Shown here: in pieces, positions 7,446 to 15,499 of the stretch
Numbering within the stretch: the stretch's first letter is position 1
Layout: the number at the start of each line of letters is the position of its first letter
Source of the DNA: Clostridia bacterium UC5.1-1D10
GTDB taxonomy: Bacteria; Bacillota; Clostridia; Lachnospirales; Anaerotignaceae
Assembly: GCA_001304995.1 (NCBI GenBank)
Contig: BBZU01000002.1
Span: 124,001-188,000, forward strand
Reading direction: 5' to 3'
DNA length: 64,000 bases
The notes under the pieces: model-generated
Told to the model about the DNA's origin: nothing
The model's database searches: none
What the model saw: only the letters and a program-made list of their open reading frames with translations
Position numbers and translations under genes: made by a program

Positions 7446-9479
7446 ATGGGTGAGGAAAAAAGACCATGTATCGCACTGGCAGGTAATCCTAACACGGGAA
7501 AAAGCACTCTGTTCAATGCTTTGACGGGGCTGAAACAGCATACAGGCAACTGGTCTGGAAAAACCGTAGGCAGGGCAGAAGGAAGGTTTCTCTTAGGGGG
7601 AAAAGAGGCGGTTTTGGTAGACCTGCCGGGGATTTATTCCCTCTTTTCCGCCGGAGCGGAAGAAGCCTGCGCGCGGGATTTTCTGGCTTTTGGTGATGCG
7701 GACGCTGTGGCAGTGGTGGTGGATGCATCCGCTTTGGAACGTCATCTGCCTTTGGCTTTGCAGGCCATGGAATTGATGCCCCGCTGTGTGCTGTGCCTGA
7801 ATCTGGCAGACGAAGCGGAGAAAAAAGGCATTCAGATTGATGATAAAAAGCTGTCAGCTTTGACAGGTGTTCCCGTGGTGAAAACTGCCGCCAGAACGGG
7901 AAGAGGATTGTCAGATTTGACAGCAGCTTTGGAGAAAGTCATGGAACAGGAACCACATGTGCGCCATACGCCTTTTCATAAGGCTTTGCCAGCGGACTTT
8001 GGGAAGCTGTTGGCAGAAGGAGAAAAACTGCTGCCGGAAAGCGAAAACAGACCGCTCCTTCTGGATTTCCTTTGGCAAAATGAGGAGGACGTTTTATCAG
8101 AAGAAGTTGGCGAAGAACTGCGCCAATGGAGAACCAGATGCAATGGGTATTTTGCGGGGGAGGAAGAAGCCCTTGCTGTTTATCGAAAAGAACGTTCCCT
8201 TTGTTTTCAGAAACGGGCAGAAACCCTGACAGCTGACGTCTGTAAAAAGGATAAAGCAAAAGCGGATACGACAGCACGGATGGATAAACTGTTTCTGCGG
8301 AAACGGACAGGGGTGCCGTTGATGTTGCTTTTGCTGGCGCTGGTGTTCTGGATTACGGCAGTGGGAGCCAATGTGCCTTCTCAATGGCTCATGTCCGTCT
8401 TTACCCAGTTGGGGACAGCATGCCGCAGTGCGTTGGTGTCTTGGGGGAGCCCTGTCTGGCTGGAAAGCCTGCTCATGGATGGGGTGTTCTTGACGGTAAG
8501 CTGGGTGGTTTCTGTGATGCTGCCGCCAATGGCTATCTTCTTTCCTATGTTTACCCTGCTGGAGGACTGTGGTCTGCTGCCAAGGATTGCTTTTCAGTTG
8601 GATGGGCTGTTTCGTCGGGCAGGAGCGCACGGAAAACAGGCGCTAACACTTTGTATGGGCTTTGGCTGCAATGCCGCAGGGGTTACGGCATGTCGTATCA
8701 TTGATTCCCCCAGAGAAAGGCTCATTGCCATACTGACCAATAATTTTGTGCCTTGCAATGGGCGGTTTCCAACAATTTTGCTGCTGACGGCAGTGTTCTT
8801 GTCAGCAGGAAGGCCGTGGATGTCTGGGATTACTCTTTTTGTGGTCATTGGGCTTTCGGTGGGTATGACATTGCTGGTTTCTTTCTTCCTGAGCCGAACG
8901 GTGCTGCGGGGGATGCCTTCTGCCTTTGTGCTGGAATTGCCGCCTTTTCGCCGTCCCCAGATTGGGCAGGTGCTTGTCAGAAGCTTGCTGGACAGAACCA
9001 TTTTTGTGTTGGGGCGTGCCATGACTGCGGCGGCACCGGCAGGGGCAATCATCTGGCTGCTCCAGCGGATTCCTGTGGGAGATGGTACGCTGTTGACACA
9101 GATTGCCATGTTTCTGGAACCCTTGGGAGGGCTCATGGGGCTTTCGGGCCCTATCTTGATGGCCTTTCTGTTAGGGCTGCCTGCCAATGAGATTGTACTG
9201 CCCATTCTGCTGATGTTTTACAGTCAAAGCGGCATGTTGGTGGAAGGGGGCAGCCAGACAGGGGCAATGCTGGCGGCAAACGGCTGGACTTGGACGACGG
9301 CTGTCTGTGCCATCTTGTTTTCACTGAATCATTTTCCCTGTGCTACTACGCTGCTGACTATCCGCAAGGAAACGGGCAGCCGGAAATGGACAGCGATTTC
9401 CTTCCTGCTGCCAACAATTATTGGGATTTGTCTATGTGCCGCAGTTCATGGGTTCTTCTGTTTGTTTGGTTTGGCTTAA
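7446..9479 (+). CDS. feoB: Ferrous iron transporter FeoB
   Basis: About 677 residues. The N-terminal G domain has G1 GNPNTGKST (residues 13-21), G3 VDLPG and G4 NLAD. A helical linker follows, then a C-terminal membrane domain with two Gate motifs (PMFTLLEDCGLLPR..F..D and the later PANEIVLPILLMFY) and the core LCMGFGCNAAGV segment. It imports Fe(II) in a GTP-dependent way. Two ATGs are possible: 7440 overlaps the feoA stop, while 7446 is better spaced from AAGGCGGTGG. The gene is intact, unlike many neighbours. Confidence 0.92.
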   Translation: MGEEKRPCIALAGNPNTGKSTLFNALTGLKQHTGNWSGKTVGRAEGRFLLGGKEAVLVDLPGIYSLFSAGAEEACARDFLAFGDADAVAVVVDASALERHLPLALQAMELMPRCVLCLNLADEAEKKGIQIDDKKLSALTGVPVVKTAARTGRGLSDLTAALEKVMEQEPHVRHTPFHKALPADFGKLLAEGEKLLPESENRPLLLDFLWQNEEDVLSEEVGEELRQWRTRCNGYFAGEEEALAVYRKERSLCFQKRAETLTADVCKKDKAKADTTARMDKLFLRKRTGVPLMLLLLALVFWITAVGANVPSQWLMSVFTQLGTACRSALVSWGSPVWLESLLMDGVFLTVSWVVSVMLPPMAIFFPMFTLLEDCGLLPRIAFQLDGLFRRAGAHGKQALTLCMGFGCNAAGVTACRIIDSPRERLIAILTNNFVPCNGRFPTILLLTAVFLSAGRPWMSGITLFVVIGLSVGMTLLVSFFLSRTVLRGMPSAFVLELPPFRRPQIGQVLVRSLLDRTIFVLGRAMTAAAPAGAIIWLLQRIPVGDGTLLTQIAMFLEPLGGLMGLSGPILMAFLLGLPANEIVLPILLMFYSQSGMLVEGGSQTGAMLAANGWTWTTAVCAILFSLNHFPCATTLLTIRKETGSRKWTAISFLLPTIIGICLCAAVHGFFCLFGLA

Positions 9480-9542
9480 TTTTTTGGAAAAAATGTGCTA
9501 TACTGAGTACTTGAAAAGGAACAAAAGAAGGCGGTGGCAGAA

Positions 9543-9827
9543 ATGAACGAAAATTTATGGAAATTACTGGAGATGGCAAAAGCAGACCCTGCTTTGCTGG
9601 CTGCCCTGGAAGCAACCAGAAAGGAAGCAGACCCGGCATTGGCTCTCTGCACATTGGCAACGAAAAAAGGCTTTCCCATTACCGTAGGGGAATTGTTTGG
9701 AGAAGGAGAGGAGTATACTTCCAATCTGCTCAAAAGCTGCAACGGCGGCGCAAGTTATCCCCTGGATGGCTGGGAAGACGCCTATGATCTGTTTTTCGCG
9801 TCTTTGGATGCACTGAAAAACGCATAA
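9543..9827 (+). CDS. Small Nif11-like protein downstream of feoB
   Basis: A 94-residue protein. Residues 2-50 (MNENLWKLLEMAKADPALL, then LATKKGFPITVGELF) resemble the Nif11 helical domain found as a leader in some peptide natural products and in nitrogen-fixation loci. After GELF it continues with SCNGGASYPLDGWEDAY and a second helix. No modifying enzyme or peptide exporter is nearby. The ATG at 9543 is preferred over a GTG at 9534, which overlaps the AAGGCGGTGG ribosome site. It has its own weak promoter (TATACT near 9499). Function unknown. Confidence 0.6.
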   Translation: MNENLWKLLEMAKADPALLAALEATRKEADPALALCTLATKKGFPITVGELFGEGEEYTSNLLKSCNGGASYPLDGWEDAYDLFFASLDALKNA

Positions 9828-9830
9828 AAA

Positions 9831-9862
9831 GAAGCCGCTTTTCAAAAGAAAAGCGGCTTTTT
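9831..9862. terminator. Bidirectional terminator between the Nif11-like gene and the RpiR gene
   Basis: AAAGAAGCCGCTTTTC pairs with GAAAAGCGGCTTTTT. Convergent genes end on both sides (9827 and 9871). Confidence 0.85.
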
Positions 9863-9870
9863 GTTTTGTG

Positions 9871-10734
9871 TTAGAACAGCCCTACTTTAGACAGATATTT
9901 GTCGATGAGCTGCAATTTTGCTTCTGTGGAGTATCCCATTTTCTTGCTGATGAAGGAACACAGCAGTTCAATGGTGAACAGCACCGCAACGTAGGAGTTG
10001 AAGAAGGTATTGCTGTCTACGCTGACAGTGAGCAGCTGAGTGGCATACTTTGCCAGAGGGGAACTTGCTTTGTCCGTAATGAGAACGATCTTTGCGCCGG
10101 CTTCATAAGCCATCTGGGCTGCCAGCAGGTCCATTTCCGAATAACGGGGGAAGCTGACGGCAACGATACAGTCATTTTCCGTAATGTCGCAAAGATGGTC
10201 GATGACGTTAAGAGCAGGGTGGGATGTTTCGTAAACATCCGGCAGCAGATGCTTCAACAGCAGAAGCAGCATATCCCCTACGCAGGAGTTTGCACGGGAT
10301 GTGACAATGAATTTCCGTTTGCTGCCTGTGATCAGTCCCGCTGCCCGTTCAAAGGACAGGGAATCGTTCTGGTTTACGCAGGATTTCAGGTTTTGCAGCA
10401 CATTGGAAAAATAGCTTTCCATGATGTCGCTCTGATCCAGCTTGCCAATGCTCAGCTTCAGTCTTTCAGACGGAATGGTGATGTTGTCAGAAACGCTGTT
10501 GATACGCTCTGTATAAGTTTTGCGGATGCTCCGCTGGAAATCCATGAAGCCTGTATACCCCAGTGTGCGGGTGAAGCGAATGACAGAGGAGTCGCTGACT
10601 TGCAGGCGTCTTGCGATTTCCGTCGATGTGATGAAACATGCTTCTGCAAAATTATCCAGAATAAACTCAGCAATGAGTTTTTCTTTTTTTGTCAGCTTTA
10701 CGCCCATAAGCTGCGCCCGTAGTTCTTCTGTCAT
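9871..10734 (-). CDS. MurR/RpiR family transcriptional regulator
   Basis: About 287 residues. The N-terminal helix-turn-helix (TKKEKLIAEFILDNFAEACFITS, TEIARRLQVSDSSVIRFTRTLGYTGFMDF) and a C-terminal SIS phosphosugar-binding domain (FIVTSRANSCVGDM, DCIVAVSFPRYSEMDLLAAQMAYEAGAKIVLITD) define the family. Such proteins sense a phosphosugar and control nearby sugar genes, but no sugar operon adjoins, so its target is unknown. I chose the ATG at 10734 because AGAGGGAGAGT lies directly upstream; the two upstream ATGs (10761 and 10752) lack a ribosome site. Confidence 0.85.
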   Translation of the reverse strand: MTEELRAQLMGVKLTKKEKLIAEFILDNFAEACFITSTEIARRLQVSDSSVIRFTRTLGYTGFMDFQRSIRKTYTERINSVSDNITIPSERLKLSIGKLDQSDIMESYFSNVLQNLKSCVNQNDSLSFERAAGLITGSKRKFIVTSRANSCVGDMLLLLLKHLLPDVYETSHPALNVIDHLCDITENDCIVAVSFPRYSEMDLLAAQMAYEAGAKIVLITDKASSPLAKYATQLLTVSVDSNTFFNSYVAVLFTIELLCSFISKKMGYSTEAKLQLIDKYLSKVGLF

Positions 10735-10865
10735 ACTCTCCCTCTTTTCCATTTCTTGCATATACTATGTAGCCCCATTTTCTCACACTCCCCAGCCCTT
10801 TTCAATAGAAAAAGTAAAAAAGCCGTAAATTTTCAAAAAATATACATTCGCCTTTGTCCAAAATG

Positions 10866-10894
10866 TTGTAAGGCGGCTGGTTTTCGTATATAAT
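10866..10894 (+). promoter_or_regulatory. Promoter of the membrane protein-rsmA pair
   Basis: TTGTAA (10866-10871) and TATAAT (10889-10894) with a 17-base spacer, 45 bases before the TTG start at 10939. Confidence 0.6.
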
Positions 10895-10938
10895 AAGGCA
10901 ATGTATGAATTGGAAAATTTCGTTTAGGAGGAGATTAT

Positions 10939-11439
10939 TTGGCAGAAACGATAGCAAATTGGTTTGTAACAACATTTGAAGGTACGCTGGCGCGGGAATG
11001 GATTGTATTTTTGGTTTCCCTGCTTCCCATTCTGGAGCTGCGCGGCGGCATCATTGCGGGCTTTGCCATGAATATGGAATGGCTGCCCACATTCATCATC
11101 GCATATATCGGCAATATTTTGCCCATTCCCTTTATCCTGCTGTTCATCCGGTATATCTTCAAGGTGCTGAAAAAGACACCTATGCGCCGGGTGGTGGAAT
11201 GGTGTGAACGCAGAGCGGAACAGAAAAGTGAGCAGATCCGCAAATACGCTTATTGGGGCGTATTCCTGTTTGTAGCGGTGCCTTTGCCCGGTACCGGCGC
11301 ATGGATGGGTGCTCTCATCAGCGCATTGTTGGGCATGGACCCCAAAAAGACATTCCCTGTCATCATGTTAGGGGTTTTGACAGCTGGCATCATCGTATCC
11401 GTACTGTCCTTCGGTCTGCTGGGCAGTCTGGGACTGTAA
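10939..11439 (+). CDS. Small multi-drug export family membrane protein (COG2426)
   Basis: A 166-residue integral membrane protein. It matches the PF06695 'putative small multi-drug export' pattern: ELRGGIIAGFAMNMEW, GNILPIPFILLFIRYIF, a basic cytoplasmic loop (RRAEQKSEQIRKYAYWG), then FVAVPLPGTGAWMGALIS. Transport activity in this family is poorly proven. Translation starts at a TTG 5 bases behind AGGAGGAG. It precedes rsmA by 15 bases and shares its promoter. Confidence 0.8.
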   Translation: MAETIANWFVTTFEGTLAREWIVFLVSLLPILELRGGIIAGFAMNMEWLPTFIIAYIGNILPIPFILLFIRYIFKVLKKTPMRRVVEWCERRAEQKSEQIRKYAYWGVFLFVAVPLPGTGAWMGALISALLGMDPKKTFPVIMLGVLTAGIIVSVLSFGLLGSLGL

Positions 11440-11454
11440 GAAGGGGGAGAGAAC

Positions 11455-12333
11455 ATGTCAGAACGTATTTCAACACCTTCCAGAACCAAACAGATCATTG
11501 AGGAAAACGGCTTTTACTTCAAAAAGAATTTTGGTCAGAACTTCCTCATTGACAGCAACATTCTGGATAACATCGCAGAATGCGCCGGTGTCACAAAAGA
11601 GGACTGTGTGCTGGAAATTGGCCCCGGTATCGGCAGTTTGACACAGGTATTGGCAGAACACGCCAGAGAAGTGGTTGCCATTGAAATTGACAGCAACCTG
11701 ATCCCCATTCTGTCTAAAACACTGGCAGATTATGACAACATCGAAGTTCGCAATCAGGACATTTTGAAAACAGATATTGACGCCATCATTCGGGAGAAGA
11801 ATAATGACCGTCCCATCAAAGTGGTGGCAAACCTGCCTTATTACATCACCACACCCATCATCATGGACTTGTTGGAAAATGAGCGAAAAGTAGATACCAT
11901 TACCGTTATGGTACAGAAAGAAGTAGCAGAAAGAATGCAGGCAGGCCCCGGGGATAAGGAATATGGTGCCCTGTCCATTGCGGTACAGTATTACTGTGAC
12001 GCCCATCTGGACATGATTGTGCAGCCGTCCTGTTTTATGCCCCGTCCCAAGGTGGCTTCCGCAGTCATCACACTGAAAGTGCTGCCGGAGCGCAAAATTG
12101 CCGCAAAAGATGAAGAACTGTTCTTCCATCTGGTGAAATGCGCCTTTGGACAGCGCCGGAAAACACTGCTGAACTGTCTGTTCAATCAGGGAAATCTGGG
12201 ATTTTCCAAGGAAGAATGGACAGAAATTCTCACTTCTTTGGGCTGGGACCCTCGTGTCAGAGGGGAAGCATTGTCCATTGAGGATTTTGCCAAACTGACA
12301 GACGCGGTTTTTGAAGCAAAACAGAATCAGTAA
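11455..12333 (+). CDS. rsmA: 16S rRNA dimethyladenosine transferase RsmA (KsgA)
   Basis: A 292-residue SAM-dependent enzyme that dimethylates two adjacent adenines in the 3' hairpin of 16S rRNA during 30S maturation. Visible motifs are KKNFGQNFLID at the N-terminus, SAM motif I VLEIGPGIGSLT, acidic IEIDSNLIPIL, and the catalytic NLPYYITTPII. The C-terminal helical domain (FGQRRKTLLNCL, then LGWDPRVRGEALSIEDFAKL) is complete. AAGGGGGAG precedes the ATG. A palindromic repeat follows the stop. Confidence 0.95.
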   Translation: MSERISTPSRTKQIIEENGFYFKKNFGQNFLIDSNILDNIAECAGVTKEDCVLEIGPGIGSLTQVLAEHAREVVAIEIDSNLIPILSKTLADYDNIEVRNQDILKTDIDAIIREKNNDRPIKVVANLPYYITTPIIMDLLENERKVDTITVMVQKEVAERMQAGPGDKEYGALSIAVQYYCDAHLDMIVQPSCFMPRPKVASAVITLKVLPERKIAAKDEELFFHLVKCAFGQRRKTLLNCLFNQGNLGFSKEEWTEILTSLGWDPRVRGEALSIEDFAKLTDAVFEAKQNQ

Positions 12334-12355
12334 ATAGATATGCTCTGACAACAGC

Positions 12356-12522
12356 AACTTCCCCTTAAGAAAACAATGATTTTTCTTTTTTTGATTTCTT
12401 AAGGGGAATTGCGATAGCTGTCTTCATAAGAAAACATAATAAATAAAATCTTACAAAAATAAGAAAGCTGAAATCTTCTATATCATAAAGATTTCAGCTT
12501 TCTTTGTTTTCTTATGAAGATG
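12356..12522 (+). repeat. Twin-hairpin palindromic repeat, copy 1
   Basis: About 165 bases holding two adjacent hairpins. Hairpin B has arms ACTTCCCCTTAAGAAA and TTTCTTAAGGGGAATT. Hairpin A has outer arms TCTTCATAAGAAAACA and TGTTTTCTTATGAAGA and inner arms AAGAAAGCTGAAATCTT and AGATTTCAGCTTTCTT. A GCGATAGCTG linker joins them. Three further copies lie at 17704, 38979 and 43043. This copy sits between rsmA and the CsoR-like gene in order B-A. It has no coding capacity. Confidence 0.85.
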
Positions 12523-12567
12523 TCCCTAAAGTTTGGGCATATTTTTTGTCTAAAAAAGGAAATCCCA

Positions 12568-12619
12568 TTGTATTTTTATGTGAACATGTTATGCTGAAAA
12601 TATCTCCCTAGGGGGGATA
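12568..12619 (+). promoter_or_regulatory. Promoter and CsoR-type operator of the repressor-EamA operon
   Basis: TTGTAT (12568) and TATGCT (12590) with a 16-base spacer are followed by TATCTCCCTAGGGGGGATA (12601-12619), a C-run/TA/G-run imperfect palindrome near the transcription start. The same core, as a perfect palindrome, precedes the second CsoR gene at 61630-61643. CsoR/RcnR-family repressors bind such C/G-tract sites, so autoregulation is a good inference. Confidence 0.65.
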
Positions 12620-12634
12620 TGAAGGAGGGATTTT

Positions 12635-12901
12635 ATGGCACATCATCACGATACCAAACAAGTGCTGAACCGCCTTTCCAGAGCCATTGGACATCTGGAA
12701 GCGGTGAAAAAGATGGTAGAGGAAGGGCAGGATTGCAGTCAGGTGCTGATTCAGCTGGCAGCGGTGAAGTCTGCCCTGAACAATACGGGAAAAATCATTC
12801 TGAAAGACCATATCAACCATTGCATTGTGGAAGCTGTGGAAACGGGGGATAAAAAAGCTCTGGAGGATTTGTCGGCAGCCATCGACCAGTTCATGAAATG
12901 A
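12635..12901 (+). CDS. CsoR/FrmR-family metal-sensing repressor (copy 1)
   Basis: An 88-residue all-helical repressor of the DUF156 family. It keeps the three positions that bind Cu(I) in CsoR: C34, H59 and C63 (QDCSQVL and KDHINHC). A histidine-rich start (MAHHHD) could add a metal ligand. GAAGGAGGG precedes the ATG. It is followed after 10 bases by an EamA transporter rather than a copper pump, so its inducer may be another metal or a sulfur/aldehyde species. It is clearly distinct from copy 2 at 61676. Confidence 0.85.
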   Translation: MAHHHDTKQVLNRLSRAIGHLEAVKKMVEEGQDCSQVLIQLAAVKSALNNTGKIILKDHINHCIVEAVETGDKKALEDLSAAIDQFMK

Positions 12902-12911
12902 GGGGATTTCT

Positions 12912-13793
12912 ATGACATCGCAAAAAACAGCTATTTTCTGGACAATTCTGGCGGCGGGGCTTTATGCTCTTAATGCTCCCGTGTCTAAATTGCTGTTGGA
13001 AGAAGTACCGCCAACCATGATGGCAGCCCTGCTGTATCTGGGGGCAGGCATTGGATTGGCAGTGGTGCGCCTTGTTCAGCGCATGACAGGAAAAGGAAAG
13101 AAAGAAGCCCCTTTGACAAAAAAAGACATGCCCTACACTGTGGGAATGGTGGTGCTGGATATTGCCGCACCCATTTTTCTCATGGTTGGCTTGACCATGA
13201 CCACGGCGGCAAACGCTTCTTTGCTCAATAATTTTGAAATCGTTGCCACGGCAGTCATTGCCCTTTTTATTTTTCGGGAAGCCATATCCAGACGGCTCTG
13301 GTTGGCTATTGTTCTGGTGACCATTTCCAGTGCCATCCTTTCCGTGGAGGATGTGACCAGCTTTACATTTTCCTATGGTTCCATATTTGTATTGCTGGCT
13401 TGTGTGTGCTGGGGGCTGGAAAATAACTGTACCCGCATGATTTCCCATAAAGACCCTTTGGAGATTGTTGTCATCAAAGGCTTTGGATCCGGTCTGGGAT
13501 CACTGGTACTGGCGTTTTTCCTTGGGGAAAATGCATTGCCATTGGTTTATGGGGTGTGTACCTTGCTACTGGGATTTGTCGCCTATGGCTTGAGTATTTT
13601 CTTTTATATCTATGCCCAAAGGTATCTGGGGGCAGCCAAAACAAGCGCCTATTACGCACTGGCACCTTTCATGGCAACAGCCCTTTCTCTGGTGATCTTT
13701 CGGGAAAAACCGTCAATATCCTTTTTTATCGCCCTGCTGATTATGGCTGTGGGGACATATTTTGCCTCTACGGACAATGCTGAGGAGAAATAA
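12912..13793 (+). CDS. EamA/DMT family transporter
   Basis: A 293-residue membrane protein with about ten transmembrane helices in two EamA repeats: FWTILAAGLYALNAPVSKLLLE in the first and VLLACVCWGLENNCTRMIS in the second. DMT proteins export small metabolites or drugs; the substrate is unknown. Being in one transcription unit with a CsoR-type repressor suggests induction by metal or sulfur stress. An AGGGG site lies before the ATG. A terminator follows at 13867. Confidence 0.8.
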   Translation: MTSQKTAIFWTILAAGLYALNAPVSKLLLEEVPPTMMAALLYLGAGIGLAVVRLVQRMTGKGKKEAPLTKKDMPYTVGMVVLDIAAPIFLMVGLTMTTAANASLLNNFEIVATAVIALFIFREAISRRLWLAIVLVTISSAILSVEDVTSFTFSYGSIFVLLACVCWGLENNCTRMISHKDPLEIVVIKGFGSGLGSLVLAFFLGENALPLVYGVCTLLLGFVAYGLSIFFYIYAQRYLGAAKTSAYYALAPFMATALSLVIFREKPSISFFIALLIMAVGTYFASTDNAEEK

Positions 13794-13866
13794 AAGGAAT
13801 TTTGTCGGAATCGTAAAGAACATTCTTTCTCAAATGACAAAGAATACCTGTGGAAAGAAAAAGAAG

Positions 13867-13906
13867 GGGACAGAACATCAGATTCAAATGTTCTGTTCTC
13901 TTTTTT
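13867..13906 (+). terminator. Terminator of the repressor-EamA operon
   Basis: GGGACAGAACAT pairs with ATGTTCTGTTCTC, followed by a T6 run. Confidence 0.75.
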
Positions 13907-13909
13907 GTG

Positions 13910-14270
13910 TGAAAAAAGAGTTGATTTTGCCCTTTCTATATATGGTGGAGGCAAAAGAAAATTTCTACCATATCTTTGATTTTTCAACAAATCCAACAGT
14001 ACCTGACAAAAACAAAGCCCTTTCGGCAAGCCAAAATCCTGCGGTCTTTCCCAAAATTCTCCATGAAATCCGACAGTGTCCTCCATAGGCTGACAGGAAA
14101 TGTGCTTTGTCGCAAAAATCGAGGAAAAAGCCGAAAAAATGGCGGTTTTTCCGTCGGGATTTGTCTGCCGAAACCGTATTGTCACGGCATGTATACTGTA
14201 CTATAATCAACCCAAAAGCAAGAATGTTTGTCATATTCATGCAGCAAACTACAAAGCGGAGGGATTGATT
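13910..14270 (+). promoter_or_regulatory. Upstream region and SigA promoter of spo0A
   Basis: About 360 bases without a supported gene. A very good promoter, TTGTCA (14179-14184) and TATAAT (14202-14207), has a 17-base spacer and ends about 63 bases before the spo0A start. A sequence close to a Spo0A box, TTGTCGCA, lies at 14107-14114 (consensus core TGTCGAA), which could allow autoregulation; the match is partial. I see no SigH-type promoter. Confidence 0.6.
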
Positions 14271-15068
14271 TTGAGCCAAATGAAAATAAAAGTGCTGTTA
14301 GCCGATGATAATAAGGATTTTTGTGATATTGTCGTGAATTATTTGCAGAAGCAGGAAGATATGCAGGTGGTAGCCGTTGCCATGGACGGCATCGACGCCA
14401 TGAACAAGATTCGGGAATACCGTCCCGATGTGGCAGTCATTGACGGCATCATGCCCAGACTGGATGGTATTGGTGTGCTGGAAAGACTCCAGAAAAACCC
14501 GGATATGCACCAGCCAATCACCATCATTTTGTCTGCATTAAGTCAGGATAAAGTGGTGCAGCGTGCCATGGAATTAGGGGTTGGGTATTACATGATGAAG
14601 CCTTTTGACCTGGAAGCCCTGAGCCAGCGTATCCGTCAGCTCATGCAGGAACAGCCCGCAGTGAAACCTGCAGGCAGTGTATTTGCGGCAGCGGCACCTG
14701 CGGCACAGGGGACAGTGGATCTGGAAACAAGAGTTACCAACATCCTTCATGAAATCGGTGTGCCTGCTCATATCCGTGGGTACCATTACATGCGGGAAGC
14801 CATCATGATGAGTGTTAATGATATGGATGTCCTCAATTACATCACAAAGGAACTGTATCCTTCCATTGCCAAAAAGTGCAACACCACACCCAGCCGGGTG
14901 GAACGTGCCATCCGCCATGCCATTGAAGTGGCTTGGAACCGGGGAAAAGTGGAAGTCATCCATGAATTATTCGGTTATACCGTAAACAACCATAAGGGCA
15001 AACCCACCAATAGTGAGTTTATTGCCCTCATTGCCGACAGACTGCGTCTGGAGCAGAAAGCCGGCTGA
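14271..15068 (+). CDS. spo0A: Sporulation master regulator Spo0A
   Basis: A 265-residue response regulator that, when phosphorylated by the phosphorelay or orphan kinases, commits cells to sporulation. The receiver domain (residues about 5-125) has D12/D13, phospho-acceptor D58 in [13 protein letters not shown], and K in YYMMKPFD. An alanine-rich linker leads to the Spo0A_C domain with [46 protein letters not shown] and the [14 protein letters not shown] end. I chose the TTG at 14271, 8 bases after GGAGG, because the ATG at 14280 is too far from it. spoIVB, the usual upstream neighbour, is not here. Confidence 0.95.
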   Translation: MSQMKIKVLLADDNKDFCDIVVNYLQKQEDMQVVAVAMDGIDAMNKIREYRPDVAVIDGIMPRLDGIGVLERLQKNPDMHQPITIILSALSQDKVVQRAMELGVGYYMMKPFDLEALSQRIRQLMQEQPAVKPAGSVFAAAAPAAQGTVDLETRVTNILHEIGVPAHIRGYHYMREAIMMSVNDMDVLNYITKELYPSIAKKCNTTPSRVERAIRHAIEVAWNRGKVEVIHELFGYTVNNHKGKPTNSEFIALIADRLRLEQKAG

Positions 15069-15141
15069 ACAACGGGAAATGCCTTGTCTGCTGTCTTACT
15101 CCCTTGCGGCAGCAGAGCTTGTTCCACATAATGCCTCCATA

Positions 15142-15187
15142 CAAAAATCAGGGTGGATTCGTTGATGAATCCACCCTGATTTTGTTT
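15142..15187 (+). terminator. Terminator after spo0A
   Basis: Long stem AAATCAGGGTGGATTC with its complement and a T-rich tail. Confidence 0.85.
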
Positions 15188-15281
15188 GTTTTGATAGAAA
15201 AAAGGATGATTTTGTGATAAGATCATTCAGAGGGTTACCCTTTGGCGGTTCAGTCACTTCCTATGAGAGGAGGTGACGCCT

Positions 15282-15362
15282 ATGGTTACATACGAAGGCT
15301 TATTTGCTTTTTGTTTGTTAATCATTGGAGTGATTTCCTTGTTGCAAAACAAGAAGAAATAA
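15282..15362 (+). CDS. Putative holin-like small toxin (Hol-Tox type)
   Basis: A 26-residue ORF, MVTYEGLFAFCLLIIGVISL plus LQNKKK: a short soluble start, one membrane helix and a lysine tail, the layout of Firmicutes Hol-Tox/TxpA-like type I toxins. It has a very strong ribosome site, GAGAGGAGGTGA. The 3' part of its transcript folds into stable hairpins (15367-15399: GACCGCCTAAC with GTTAGACGGTC) and ends at a terminator (15465-15496). Such toxins insert into the membrane and are held off by an antisense RNA. Toxicity here is inferred from the layout only. Confidence 0.6.
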   Translation: MVTYEGLFAFCLLIIGVISLLQNKKK

Positions 15363-15490
15363 AACAACGACCGCCTAACCTGCGAAGTTAGACGGTCAAA
15401 GCCAACTTAAACGGGACTGACCGCCCTTCCACAAGCGGTAGCCCTTTTCTAAGACTATCTTACAGCCTTTGCAGAGAATTTGCAAGGGCT
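15340..15490 (-). ncRNA. Possible antisense antitoxin RNA opposite the toxin transcript
   Basis: On the minus strand TTGCAA and TAAGAT are spaced by 17 bases, at about 15485 down to 15457. This would start a transcript running leftwards through the structured 3' part of the toxin mRNA. The position and convergent overlap match txpA/RatA-type systems. The promoter hexamers are only moderate (4 of 6 each), so this is a hypothesis. Confidence 0.3.
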
Positions 15491-15496
15491 TTTTTC
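15465..15496 (+). terminator. Terminator of the toxin mRNA
   Basis: GCCTTTGCA pairs with TTGCAAGGGC around a GAGAA loop, followed by six T. Confidence 0.7.
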
Positions 15497-15499
15497 TGC

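Noticed and set aside
9543-9827. RiPP precursor interpretation of the Nif11-like gene
   Set aside because: No modifying enzyme, protease or exporter nearby and no Cys/Ser/Thr-rich core after the GG-like site.
13762-14088. ORF of 108 residues after the EamA gene
   Set aside because: Starts inside the previous gene and crosses a terminator; no homology visible.
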